NCBI GenBank assembly: GCA_905182785.1
Contig: CAJJDF010000035.1
Span: forward strand, 34,993-98,992
From: an uncultured Flavobacteriales bacterium
GTDB taxonomy: Bacteria > Bacteroidota > Bacteroidia > Flavobacteriales_D > CAJJDF01
DNA: 64,000 nucleotides
Direction of reading: 5' to 3'
How positions within the stretch are numbered: the stretch's first letter is position 1; every line of letters begins with the position of its first letter. Position numbers and translations under genes: made by a program. Below the pieces are notes generated by a model. It was given only the letters and a program-made list of their open reading frames with translations. It searched no databases and was not told the origin of the DNA. Shown here in pieces: positions 18,810-28,949 of this stretch.

Positions 18810-20021
18810 TTATAAATTTACGTTTTCAATAATAGTTGCATACCCTTGCCCTACTCCAATACACATTGTACACAATGCATATTTCTTATTCGTTTTGTTT
18901 AATTCTATAGAAGCAGTTTGCAATAATCTTGCTCCTGTAACACCTAATGGGTGACCAATAGCAATTGCTCCTCCATTTGGGTTTATTCTTGGGTCGTTAT
19001 CTGCTAAACCAAGCTCGCGAGTACAAGCCAAGGCTTGAGCTGCAAATGCTTCGTTTAATTCAATTACATCCATATCTTCTAAAGTTAAACCTGCTCTTTT
19101 AAGTGCTTTTTTTGAAGCTCCCACTGGTCCAATCCCCATAATCCTTGGCTCTACTCCAAATACAGCAGAAGATACAATTCTCGATAAAGGTTTTAGGTTA
19201 TGTTTTTTTACATAATCTTCAGAAACAACTAAAACTGCTGCTGCTCCATCATTCAATCCTGATGAATTTCCTGCAGTTACTGTTCCTCCTTCTTTTTTGA
19301 AAGCTGGTCTTAGTTTCCCTAAAATCTCCATAGAAGAAGTTGGCTTTACAAACTCATCTTTAGCAAATTTTATTGGATCTTTTTTCCTTTGAGGAATTTC
19401 AACAGTCATAATTTCCTCTGCCAATCTACCATTTTCTTGAGCTTTGGTTGCTTTTTGTTGAGACCACAGAGCAAACTTATCTTGGTCCTCTCTTGAAATG
19501 TTATACTTTTCAACCAAATTTTCAGCAGTTTCACCCATTCCGTGAGTTCCATATAATTCTTTCATTTTTGGATTTACAAACCTCCATCCAAAACTAGAAT
19601 CGTGCATTTGTGCGTCTCTCCCAAAAGGTTTAGAAACCTTAGAAATAACCCAAGGTCCTCTTGTCATATTCTCTACTCCTCCTGCAATGTACACGTCACC
19701 TTCTCCATTGTTTATGGCTCTTTGTGCATGAACCACAGAACTCATTCCTGAAGCACATAATCTATTTACTGTTTCTCCTGGTACAGAAAAAGGCATTCCT
19801 GCCAATAAACTACTCATACGAGCTACATTTCTATTGTCTTCTCCTGCTTGGTTCGCACATCCAAAAATCACATCTTCCACATCTTCTTTTGGAATATTCG
19901 AATTTCTTTTCATTAATTCTTCTATCACCAAAGCCCCCAAATCATCAGTACGTATAGATGAAAGTGTTCCTGTGAAACTTCCTATTGGTGTACGGATGGC
20001 GTCTAATATATATGCGTTCAT
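18810..20021 (-). CDS. acetyl-CoA C-acyltransferase (thiolase)
   Basis: NRLCASGMSSV active Cys, NPNGGAIAIGHPLGVTGAR, CMCIGVGQG. Confidence 0.95.
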   Translation of the reverse strand: MNAYILDAIRTPIGSFTGTLSSIRTDDLGALVIEELMKRNSNIPKEDVEDVIFGCANQAGEDNRNVARMSSLLAGMPFSVPGETVNRLCASGMSSVVHAQRAINNGEGDVYIAGGVENMTRGPWVISKVSKPFGRDAQMHDSSFGWRFVNPKMKELYGTHGMGETAENLVEKYNISREDQDKFALWSQQKATKAQENGRLAEEIMTVEIPQRKKDPIKFAKDEFVKPTSSMEILGKLRPAFKKEGGTVTAGNSSGLNDGAAAVLVVSEDYVKKHNLKPLSRIVSSAVFGVEPRIMGIGPVGASKKALKRAGLTLEDMDVIELNEAFAAQALACTRELGLADNDPRINPNGGAIAIGHPLGVTGARLLQTASIELNKTNKKYALCTMCIGVGQGYATIIENVNL

Positions 20022-20084
20022 GTGTTTTCTTTTTGTTGTGCGAATTTAAGGAATTTTTTATTGTTATTAGCTTTTCTAAGTAAC

Positions 20085-20178
20085 GTCATGCTGAATTCAC
20101 TTGAGAATCTTTATTCATTGAAATATTACGAAATATAAACGTGATTCTTCTGAAGACCCGAAGTAAATTCGAAGTGAC
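20085..20178. repeat. second copy of the intergenic inverted-repeat element (gtcatgctgaattcacttgagaatct...gaagtaaattcgaagtgac)
   Basis: similar left end and imperfect inverted right end to 4643..4742. Confidence 0.55.
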
Positions 20179-20227
20179 TAATGAAAACCCAAACTAATCA
20201 TTATTACCTATCCTTTTATTAAAAAAT

Positions 20228-20905
20228 CTAACTTCTTATGTTTATAATTGGTTTGGATAGAAATTTTGCAAATGGCTCTGCAATTTTATAGGCTTCTATT
20301 AATTTTTTTTCTAATCCTTCTTCAAAAATAATATCTGGTGAAAAAGTGGTGTACACATAAAATTTCTTATTGTACATTAAGGATTGCTTCTCCCCTGCTT
20401 CTTGAAATTCTTTTGGTAACCTTGCGTTTTTATCTCCTTTTACTTCTCCAAAAACTTCTTTAAATTTTTTGTTGGAAATAATTTTATTAAACTCTTTCAT
20501 GTTCTCTGCAATTTCTTCTCGCATGGCATACAAATCATTTTTTTCAGGAGAAAAAATCCCTGTATAAACTCTCACATGTTCTGGCGTTAACTCAAAATAA
20601 ATTCCTGGGTGCACTCGGTCTTTTTTTCCTCCTGGCGAAATAGCTGCCGAACGATTTAACTTGTATGGAGTTTTATCTTTCGAAAAACGAATATCTCTAT
20701 TTATTCTAAATACGCAATCTTTGTATGTCAAATGGATAGAACCGTCCAGTTTTTGCATTTCTTCAATCATCACAGTCACAAAATTATCGAAAGGAGTTTT
20801 TACACTTTCATGATAGCGTTTTCGATTTTCGTCAAACCAATCTTTGTTATTATTAGGAGCTAACTCTTTGAAAAAATCTAAAAAATCGGGTGTAAAATGT
20901 ATCAT
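20228..20905 (-). CDS. DUF2461 domain-containing protein
   Basis: DFFKELAPNNNKDWFDENRKRYHES, PGIYFEL. Confidence 0.88.
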   Translation of the reverse strand: MIHFTPDFLDFFKELAPNNNKDWFDENRKRYHESVKTPFDNFVTVMIEEMQKLDGSIHLTYKDCVFRINRDIRFSKDKTPYKLNRSAAISPGGKKDRVHPGIYFELTPEHVRVYTGIFSPEKNDLYAMREEIAENMKEFNKIISNKKFKEVFGEVKGDKNARLPKEFQEAGEKQSLMYNKKFYVYTTFSPDIIFEEGLEKKLIEAYKIAEPFAKFLSKPIINIRS

Positions 20906-21031
20906 AATTAGTTTTTTTTAATAAGTTGGCCCGATATATTTTGAACAAGTTCAAAACCTTCAGACCGCATGTTTTATTTTCTATTTTAACTCTGAGAGTT
21001 TATTAATAGTGGCCCTGAGGTTCTCGAAGGG

Positions 21032-21262
21032 CTATTCTTCTATTCCTATTGTAACATCAGCAGTTATACCATTTTCTGCTAGTTTTCCTGGCAGTAGTTG
21101 TTTTAACTCTTCTTTTATAAGAGCATATACTTCTTCTTCTACTTTTTGTTTTCTCTTTTCATCCGAGAGTAATCTAGAAGCAAAACCCACCAACTTACCT
21201 TTTTCTTGTGCAATTACTTGCTGAGAATTGGTAACGTCTATTTTTAATGTTATATGACTCAT
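21032..21262 (-). CDS. small conserved hypothetical protein
   Basis: 76-aa charged ORF in tight spacing (2 nt) with the DUF2797 gene, co-directional. Confidence 0.55.
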   Translation of the reverse strand: MSHITLKIDVTNSQQVIAQEKGKLVGFASRLLSDEKRKQKVEEEVYALIKEELKQLLPGKLAENGITADVTIGIEE

Positions 21263-21264
21263 TA

Positions 21265-22053
21265 TTAAAAATTTAACTGAATGTGATGCCCCGTATATTT
21301 TCTGATATTGATTACTGTATTGTCATCAAATATGAAATACTGCCCTTTTATCCCCATCAGCTTTTTCCTGAATTTAGGTATTTTCTCTAAATTAACACTC
21401 GTTACTTTAGTCGGATATTTTAATACTGGGTAATTTATTTCAGTAATATCATCATTCTCTGATAGGTATTGACTTAAATCACTTGGCAATGTTTCTTCCA
21501 ACTCCCATTTCACTTCTTCCAAATCTACTCCTTCCAGAATATCGTTTGTCAGCATTTTACGCCAGTTTGTTTTGTCGGTAAACTTCTCTTTTAATGCTAC
21601 TTCTATATCTCCCGCCAATCTTCTATAGGGTACTTCTGCCAAAATAATTCCAGAGGAAGCTCCTTGATCTATCCATCTGTAAGGCAAATTTTGTCCGTTA
21701 GTAATTCCAACCTTTACAGCACTAGATATAGCCAAATAAACATAATGTGGCACATTATGATATTTCTCTTCCCATTCTACATTTCTTCCTTTACCAAGAT
21801 GCGCTTCACATAATTCTGGTTTTATGATACAAGGCGAAGCTTGTGGTGCATTGATGAAACAAGAATAACAAAATCCTTGTGCAAAAGATGTTTTGGTCTT
21901 TTTACCACACGAAGTACAGTTTATTTGTCCGTTATAAATAAACTCTACTTCATTCCCTATTAATTCATTTACGTGAATTTGTTGTTCTCCCAAATAATAA
22001 TCGACTGTGCCGTTATCGTATTTAGTATTCATTTTTTTAAAGTAAAAATCCAT
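21265..22053 (-). CDS. DUF2797 domain-containing protein
   Basis: CTSCGKKTKTSFAQGFCYSCF Cys motifs, LGKGRNVEWEEKYHNVPHYVYLA. Confidence 0.85.
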   Translation of the reverse strand: MDFYFKKMNTKYDNGTVDYYLGEQQIHVNELIGNEVEFIYNGQINCTSCGKKTKTSFAQGFCYSCFINAPQASPCIIKPELCEAHLGKGRNVEWEEKYHNVPHYVYLAISSAVKVGITNGQNLPYRWIDQGASSGIILAEVPYRRLAGDIEVALKEKFTDKTNWRKMLTNDILEGVDLEEVKWELEETLPSDLSQYLSENDDITEINYPVLKYPTKVTSVNLEKIPKFRKKLMGIKGQYFIFDDNTVINIRKYTGHHIQLNF

Positions 22054-22111
22054 GTTTTGTAGACGTTTTATTGTCTTTGAAATTACAATTATTGTAGCTT
22101 AAAAACTAAAA

Positions 22112-22144
22112 AATCCTAACAGGTTTTAAAAACCTGTTAGGATT
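22112..22144 (-). terminator. near-perfect 33-bp palindrome (16-bp arms, 1-nt centre), probable terminator for priA
   Basis: aatcctaacaggtttt-a-aaaacctgttaggatt; on the minus strand followed by TTTTTTAGTTTTT. Confidence 0.75.
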
Positions 22145-22154
22145 GAAATAAAAA

Positions 22155-24647
22155 TCAATAAAAATCTACATCCATTACAACTCTTGCCGACTTGAAATGG
22201 GGTTCATTCTGAAATTTACCTACGGAATCATTGATAAATTCTTTCAGTTTTACTGGAGAAATTTTACGCTCAAATTTTATCAAAATCTGATTAATGTACA
22301 TATTCTTGATTCTGGAAATTGCTGGAGTTTCTGGCCCTAGCACTCTTCCTCCCAGTTGTTTTTTTAGCGTTTTGGCAAGTTCTTGTGAACCCAATAAGGA
22401 TGTATCTCTGTCTCTGTGATGAATCACAATTTTTATTAATCTATAAAAAGGTGGATACCCATATTTCTCTCTTTCTTCAATCTCTTGGTTGTACATCCCT
22501 ATGTAATCGTTATCAATTACTCTCTGTATAACAGGGTGATCGGGCGAATAGGTTTGAATAATTACTTTCCCTTGTTTTGCTTTTCTTCCTGCTCTTCCTG
22601 CCACTTGTGTAAGTAACTGAAAAGAACGCTCAAATGATCTAAAATCAGGATAATGCAATAAACTGTCGGCATTTAAAACACCCACCATTCCTACATTATC
22701 AAAATCCAACCCTTTGGTTACCATTTGGGTTCCCACAAGTATGTCTATCAATCCTTGTTCAAAATCATCTATAATGTTTTGGTAGCCATTTTTGTTTCTG
22801 GTCGTGTCATAATCCATTCTTTTGATGGAATGTTTTGGAAAATAAATGGACAACTCCTCCTCTATTTTCTCTGTTCCAAACCCTACCATTTTTAATGAAT
22901 TACTTCCACAAGCTTTGCATTTAGAAATTGGTTTTTCTGCGTAACCACAGTAATGGCATTTTTGCAAGTGGGTGTACTTATGGTAAGTTAAACTAATGTC
23001 ACAATTCTTACATTGTGGCACCCACGCACAGGTTTCGCATACCCAAGAAGGATTATATCCTCTTCGGTTTTGAAACAAAATAATTTGTTCTTTATTTTCT
23101 AAAAATTGCCCTATTTCATTTAATAAAAATTGAGAGAAATGCGATTTCATTTTCTTTCTTTTTGTTGCTTCCTGCAAATCAGAAATAACAATATTGGGTA
23201 AAGTGGCTGCTCCAAACCGTTCTTTCAGTTCTACAAATCCAAACCTGTCTTCTTTTGCATTCCAATAAGACTCTATGGACGGAGTTGCAGACCCCAACAA
23301 AACTTTACCTCCATAGATTCTTGCCAAATACATGGAAGCATCACGCCCGTTATATCTTGGTGCAGGTTCATTTTGCTTGTAAGAAGCATCATGTTCTTCA
23401 TCCACTACTATCAACCCTAAATTTGTGAAAGGAAGAAAAACAGCAGATCTTGCACCAATTATTATCTGGAACCTACTTTCTTTTCCTTTTAGCAATTCAC
23501 TCCAAACTTCAACTCTTTCATTGGAATTGTATTTGGAATGATATATTCCTATCTTATCTCCAAATTTCTTTCTTAATCGAGAAATAATTTGAGTGGTAAG
23601 TGCAATTTCAGGCAATAAATAAAGGACTTGATTTCCTTGTTCTATTTGCTCCTGAATAAGCTGAATGTATATTTCTGTTTTCCCACTACCTGTTACTCCG
23701 TGAATTAAAGTAACGTCCTTTGTTTTAAAATGAGATTTTATTTCGATCAGAGCCTTTGTCTGTGCTTCAGAAAGCTTATCTATTTCTTCGGTTTGTTTCT
23801 TATCCTTTGTTATTCTAGAAATCTCTTGCGAATATTCTTCCAAATAACCTTTGGTAACCAATTGCTTTACCGTAGCCGAATTTGTGTTTGCTTCAATAAT
23901 CAATTTCTTTTTAGAAATTGCTCCTTTCATAGAATTCAACAAGTGATTGAACATCATAAAAGTATCCAATTGCTTGGGGGCTTTTGTCAATTTATCAAAA
24001 GCTTCTTTTATTTGTTCCTCTCCAAAATTATCGGGGAACTGAATGTAAGTAGCTGTTTTGGCCTTATATTTTTCTTGAACTTGTTCGGCAACAACAATAT
24101 AGTTTTTTTCTAACAAAGACTTAATGATAGAATAAGCTGATTTTAACTGTAAAATAGATTCAACCTCCTGCAATTCAAGAATGTTACTAATCTCTAACGC
24201 TTCTATAATTAAATATTCTTTGTCTGACAATGACTTCACATCTATTTCAACAGCTTTATTGAGGATGATTTTTGTCTTACTCACCAACTTCAAACCAGTA
24301 GGAAGTGCAGCATTCATAACTTCTCCAATAGTACAGAGGTAATAAGTGCTTATCCATTTCCAGAATTTCAATTGCTCTTGATTTACAATTGGGAATTCAT
24401 CTAGAATAGAATCTACGTATTTTGCTTCGTAATTTTTAGGTGGTGTTTCGTGATAAGAATGAATAATTCCTGAGTACAATTTTTTTTTACCAAATTGCAC
24501 AATAACTCTCTTCCCTACCTTAACCGAATCATTCAAATCAAATGGAACACGATAAGTAAAAAGATTAGGAACAGCAAGTGGTAGAATAACATCTACAAAT
24601 ATGGCAACTTTTGTGGGCATAGCCACCAAAGATACTTTTTTTAACAC
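22155..24647 (-). CDS. priA: primosomal protein N' (replication restart helicase); start may be MPTKVAIF at 24620
   Basis: GVTGSGKTEIY, VDEEHDASYKQ, zinc-binding CETCAWVPQCKNCDISLTYH...CHYCG. Confidence 0.96.
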   Translation of the reverse strand: MLKKVSLVAMPTKVAIFVDVILPLAVPNLFTYRVPFDLNDSVKVGKRVIVQFGKKKLYSGIIHSYHETPPKNYEAKYVDSILDEFPIVNQEQLKFWKWISTYYLCTIGEVMNAALPTGLKLVSKTKIILNKAVEIDVKSLSDKEYLIIEALEISNILELQEVESILQLKSAYSIIKSLLEKNYIVVAEQVQEKYKAKTATYIQFPDNFGEEQIKEAFDKLTKAPKQLDTFMMFNHLLNSMKGAISKKKLIIEANTNSATVKQLVTKGYLEEYSQEISRITKDKKQTEEIDKLSEAQTKALIEIKSHFKTKDVTLIHGVTGSGKTEIYIQLIQEQIEQGNQVLYLLPEIALTTQIISRLRKKFGDKIGIYHSKYNSNERVEVWSELLKGKESRFQIIIGARSAVFLPFTNLGLIVVDEEHDASYKQNEPAPRYNGRDASMYLARIYGGKVLLGSATPSIESYWNAKEDRFGFVELKERFGAATLPNIVISDLQEATKRKKMKSHFSQFLLNEIGQFLENKEQIILFQNRRGYNPSWVCETCAWVPQCKNCDISLTYHKYTHLQKCHYCGYAEKPISKCKACGSNSLKMVGFGTEKIEEELSIYFPKHSIKRMDYDTTRNKNGYQNIIDDFEQGLIDILVGTQMVTKGLDFDNVGMVGVLNADSLLHYPDFRSFERSFQLLTQVAGRAGRKAKQGKVIIQTYSPDHPVIQRVIDNDYIGMYNQEIEEREKYGYPPFYRLIKIVIHHRDRDTSLLGSQELAKTLKKQLGGRVLGPETPAISRIKNMYINQILIKFERKISPVKLKEFINDSVGKFQNEPHFKSARVVMDVDFY

Positions 24648-24664
24648 TAAAATTGACTGATTTA

Positions 24665-25519
24665 TTAACGAATTAATTTAACATATCCTTTTTGGGACTG
24701 GATGTTATTTCCACCTTTTGAACTGGTCGTTAAAGTCCAAACATAATCTCCTTCTGGAATCTCAACTCCTCTGAAATTTCCATTCCATCCTTCTGAATTA
24801 GAATTTGTTTTGAAGATCATTTCACGACTTAAGTTATAAACAGAAAATTCATAGTTTTTGATAGCATAATCAGAACTAACTGGAGTAAACACATCATTAA
24901 CCCCGTCATTATTTGGTGTAAATGCATTTGGCACATAAGCATAACTAATTATTGAATCAGAATAAACAGTATTTATAGCTCGATCAAAAGTATCTAATAC
25001 TGTTAAAATTGAAGTGCAATGATCTACATTTCCATGTATATCGGTTACAGTAATAGTTACCCAGTTCCCTCCTATTGATTCAATATCAAATATATATTTA
25101 TCTAAAGATATATTTGATATTGAAGAGTTATCTTTACTTCCATTATTGATTATTGAATTATCAATTACTGCTTCACCAGAAGCATTTAAATAAACAAGAG
25201 CATCTTGACAATTCACAACTGGTTTCAATGTATCCATAACAGTAATAATAGAAGTATAATAATCTTCATTTCCATATATATCTGTTACAGTTAATGTAAC
25301 CCAATTTTCTCCTATTTCTTCATCAGTAAATGTATCTTTATCTATAAACATAGAATAAACTGAGCTATTATTACTTACATTTTTGATGAATGAATTATCA
25401 ATAACTGCAATACCAAAGGCATTGAGATATATAGTAGCTTTTTCAAAAACAATATCTGCTGATTTAGCATTATTTGTTAAAACAAAAGTTGACAGTAAGA
25501 GTATTAATAGTTTTTTCAT
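24665..25519 (-). CDS. secreted protein with two tandem beta-repeats and T9SS type-B (gliding motility/CHU_C) C-terminal sorting domain
   Basis: signal peptide; YVPNAFTPNNDGVNDVFTP and VWTLTTSSKGGNNIQSQKGYVKLIR C-terminus; repeated WVT(L/I)TVTDI(Y/H)GN units. Confidence 0.88.
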   Translation of the reverse strand: MKKLLILLLSTFVLTNNAKSADIVFEKATIYLNAFGIAVIDNSFIKNVSNNSSVYSMFIDKDTFTDEEIGENWVTLTVTDIYGNEDYYTSIITVMDTLKPVVNCQDALVYLNASGEAVIDNSIINNGSKDNSSISNISLDKYIFDIESIGGNWVTITVTDIHGNVDHCTSILTVLDTFDRAINTVYSDSIISYAYVPNAFTPNNDGVNDVFTPVSSDYAIKNYEFSVYNLSREMIFKTNSNSEGWNGNFRGVEIPEGDYVWTLTTSSKGGNNIQSQKGYVKLIR

Positions 25520-26105
25520 CTTGGTTTATTTTAAGAACTATACAACTAGTACGGAGAAGGAAAAAAAATGTTTCGGTTTTTTAATGAATAATATATAGCT
25601 GTATCAGCATTTACACTTATTTCACTTACTTAGTTTAGATTAATTAACTGCAATTATGAGTATTAATCCCTAAGTCGTTTGCAAAAAAAAACTTTTCTAT
25701 TTAGAAGTTAAAATAACTAAATATATAAAATCAAGAAAGAAATGAATATTAAATTAATGACTCATTTAAATGACATTTATGTTATTCAGGTGGTAATTCC
25801 TAATTAAGTCGATTCAATTTACTTTGATTTAAACCTATAAGATATGAGAGCAAGAATAACAGAGGATTTCACTTTTACTAACTTAAAATAAATCAGTAAA
25901 ATCTGATTCTGGTGATATAATATCAAAAAATTTCGTGATTAATTCCGATAAAAAATTCAAATGGGAGTTTAAAAACTCTAAAAATATTTGAAAATTACAT
26001 ATAGTAATTAAGAAGTTGTTTATTCAAAATTTTTGAGAGTAACGGACTAAGAATTGGTTGTTTTGACAATAGATAATGACAGGTGGCAACTTGTAAAACA
26101 ATAAT

Positions 26106-26882
26106 TTAAAAATTTTCAAAAACACCTAAACCAAATAAGGCAAAGTCATACTTAGCAGGGTCTTTTGGATCTAATTTTCTTAATTCTACATCTAATTCCT
26201 TTACTGCTTTCCAGTCGTTTTGGTTCCTTTTTATTAGCCCGATTTTTCTTGCAACATTTCCAGAATGAACATCCAATGGACAAGATAAATAGGCTGTATC
26301 TATTGATTTCCATATCCCAAAATCAACCCCCATTTTATCATCTCTTACCATCCATCTCAAAAACATAATCAAGCGTTTGGAAGCAGAACCATTTGCTGGA
26401 CTTGACACATGTTTTAATGTTCTATTTTCTTTGTCACTAACTCCTTCTAAAAAAACATTTCGGAAATTTTCTATTGCACCACTACAATCTTTAGATTTTT
26501 CAATTATTCCTTCAGAAAAAACTTTCTCCAATCCTCCATTATCTCTATATATTCTTCTTATTTGGGAAATAAAACACTTTAAATCCCCCCCATTAAAAGT
26601 TCTGTGCTTAAAATTATTAAACCTTTCTAAATCGCCTTGAGTATGGTTCAAAACAAAATCATAAGGTGAATTATCCATCAATTCCATCATAGAAAAACAA
26701 TTCTTAATAATAGTTTTTCTTTGTCCCCAGGCAATTGTTGCACTTAATAATGCCGAAATTTCAATGTCCTCTTTTTTTGAAAAATTATGAGGTATACTTA
26801 TAGGGTCATCAGCAATAAAATCTGGATTATTGTATAGATCAACTTTAGAATCAAAAAAATCTTTTAAGAATGCTCTTTCCAT
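26106..26882 (-). CDS. TIGR02757 (DUF2400) family protein
   Basis: LLSATIAWGQRKTIIKNC, MFLRWMVRDDKMGVDFGIW, PLDVHSGNVARKIGL. Confidence 0.88.
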   Translation of the reverse strand: MERAFLKDFFDSKVDLYNNPDFIADDPISIPHNFSKKEDIEISALLSATIAWGQRKTIIKNCFSMMELMDNSPYDFVLNHTQGDLERFNNFKHRTFNGGDLKCFISQIRRIYRDNGGLEKVFSEGIIEKSKDCSGAIENFRNVFLEGVSDKENRTLKHVSSPANGSASKRLIMFLRWMVRDDKMGVDFGIWKSIDTAYLSCPLDVHSGNVARKIGLIKRNQNDWKAVKELDVELRKLDPKDPAKYDFALFGLGVFENF

Positions 26883-26888
26883 ATTTAA

Positions 26889-28901
26889 TTAAAAATCAAT
26901 TACTATAAACTCTGTTCTTCTATTTATTTGTTTATTTTTTTCTGAGTTATTTTCAACTTTTGGCTCAGACTCTCCTTTTCCTTCAGAGGTAATTCGTCCT
27001 AACTTCACTCCATTATTAATTAAATACTTTTTTACAGAATCAGCTCTATCCGAAGATAAAATCTGATTTTCATTGTCGTCTCCTAAGTTATCAGTGTGTC
27101 CTACTATTTTAAATCTTATTAATTTGTTTTCTAATAAGTACTCTAAAAAGTTGTCGAGTATAAATATAGCATTATTATCTAATTTATAGGAGTTTGTAGA
27201 AAATTTTATATCATTAATTGTAAACCCTTCTCCTTTTTTCAATTTTTCTACTGTAATATCTTTGTCTTTTAAAACTCCTTTTTCTGCATCTTCTTTACTC
27301 AATAGTCTTGATTGAAATACAGTTCCTTTTTGCTTTAGACTAATGAGTACTTTTTCCTCATCTTCCATATTGACTGCTACAGCAAAATTTCCATCATCTG
27401 ATATTATGTCTATTACTTTATCTTTTGACTTATCCTGGTAGCTTATTTTAAGCTTAGATTTTGTAACTGGATTACCTTCTTCATCTTTCATCTTTCCTTT
27501 CAGTAAAACAACTTTTTCTGGTTTTGCTTCCTCTGGTAATTCAAATGAATAAATATCTTTCCCTCCTACTCCTCCTACCTGTTTTCCTGAAGAAAAATAA
27601 GCTGTTTCACCTGTAATATTTACAATAAGTCCATCCTCAGATTTTTCAGAATTAATTGGATAACCCAAATTTTTTGGTTCACTCCAAACTCCTTTATCGT
27701 CTTGTTTAGAGAAGAAAATATCATAATCTCCCGCTCCTCTTCTTTTTTTACTTACTTGTGAAGCAAAATACATTGTTTTACTATCTGTATGCAAAAAAGG
27801 TGCTTTGTCATTTCCTTCAGAATTAATTACATTCCCAATAGATTTTGCTTTGCTCCACTCCCCATTTTCATCTCTTATAGAGTAATAAATGTCTATTCCC
27901 TTACTTGTGGGACGACTAGTTGCAAAGTATAAAGTCTTTCCATCTGCAGAAATAGAAGGTTGTGCTTCCCAAGTTGTGTTACTATTTATAGCCTCACCCA
28001 AGTTTCTTAACTCAGACCATTTGTAACTGTATTTGTTTGTTTTTTCATCTATTAAATATTCATAATTCGACACAAAAATATCACAGTTATTGTAGTTGTT
28101 TATTTTTTTGCAGGCACATAAATACAATTCTTTATTATTAATAGAAATTGAAACACCTCCGTAATTTTGACCTGTATTGAATGGTTTCGGCAAAGCTTCT
28201 CCATCATCAAATAATTCGCTAGTTGAGCTTCTTTTGCTAATAACCAACTCTTCTACCCTTGTGGTTACAATATCTCCAAGTCCTTTGGTATCATAAAGTC
28301 TTGTGAAAAATATATTTTCATCGTCTGCCGATATCATAGGTAAGTATTCTTCTCCTTTAGTTGAAACATTTCGCACCAAAACGGGGTCGAAGGGAACTGG
28401 GTTATTAAAAAAAGTATTCTTGAAACTTAACTCTGGCAAAGTAGCTTTAGCAGCTCTTAACTTATCTATATAGTTTTTAGAAAATTTCTCTTCGTCTTGA
28501 TCTCTAAATTCTATGAACTTTTTAAAATAAATCTCTGCTTGTTTCGAATTATCTTCCTGGAAATTCATTAATCCCAAATAATAATAAACATCAGAGTGAT
28601 AGGATGGACAAAGATTTTCTATCTCTTTATAATAATTAATTGCCTTTTCATAAGAAGTGTTTTTTTTCCTTGCTTTAGAATAACTTCTTCTTGCCAATTG
28701 CCAATAACAAGGCACACAAGTTTCATCCTCTTCTATTGCTTGTTTCAAATAAGTTAAGCGTTTTTTAGGGTCTTTTGTCTTTTTCCTATCCATTGCTTTT
28801 TCGTAAAGCTTTTTCACTTTACCACTTTCTGATAACTCACATTCTTCCTGAGAAAACAAGATAAAGGGCATCAAAAAAATAATTACAACAATCTTCTTCA
28901 T
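26889..28901 (-). CDS. OmpA-family outer-membrane protein with TPR, PD40/WD40 propeller and regulatory-like domain (PorE-like architecture)
   Basis: N-terminal TPR-like helices; repeated QPSISADGKTLYFATSRP; C-terminal FKIVGHTDNLGDDNENQILSSDRADSVKKYLI...NRRTEF. Confidence 0.88.
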   Translation of the reverse strand: MKKIVVIIFLMPFILFSQEECELSESGKVKKLYEKAMDRKKTKDPKKRLTYLKQAIEEDETCVPCYWQLARRSYSKARKKNTSYEKAINYYKEIENLCPSYHSDVYYYLGLMNFQEDNSKQAEIYFKKFIEFRDQDEEKFSKNYIDKLRAAKATLPELSFKNTFFNNPVPFDPVLVRNVSTKGEEYLPMISADDENIFFTRLYDTKGLGDIVTTRVEELVISKRSSTSELFDDGEALPKPFNTGQNYGGVSISINNKELYLCACKKINNYNNCDIFVSNYEYLIDEKTNKYSYKWSELRNLGEAINSNTTWEAQPSISADGKTLYFATSRPTSKGIDIYYSIRDENGEWSKAKSIGNVINSEGNDKAPFLHTDSKTMYFASQVSKKRRGAGDYDIFFSKQDDKGVWSEPKNLGYPINSEKSEDGLIVNITGETAYFSSGKQVGGVGGKDIYSFELPEEAKPEKVVLLKGKMKDEEGNPVTKSKLKISYQDKSKDKVIDIISDDGNFAVAVNMEDEEKVLISLKQKGTVFQSRLLSKEDAEKGVLKDKDITVEKLKKGEGFTINDIKFSTNSYKLDNNAIFILDNFLEYLLENKLIRFKIVGHTDNLGDDNENQILSSDRADSVKKYLINNGVKLGRITSEGKGESEPKVENNSEKNKQINRRTEFIVIDF

Positions 28902-28949
28902 TTTAATATTTGTTTAAATCCTAGCAAAAGCTGTGCCTAATTTTTTTTC

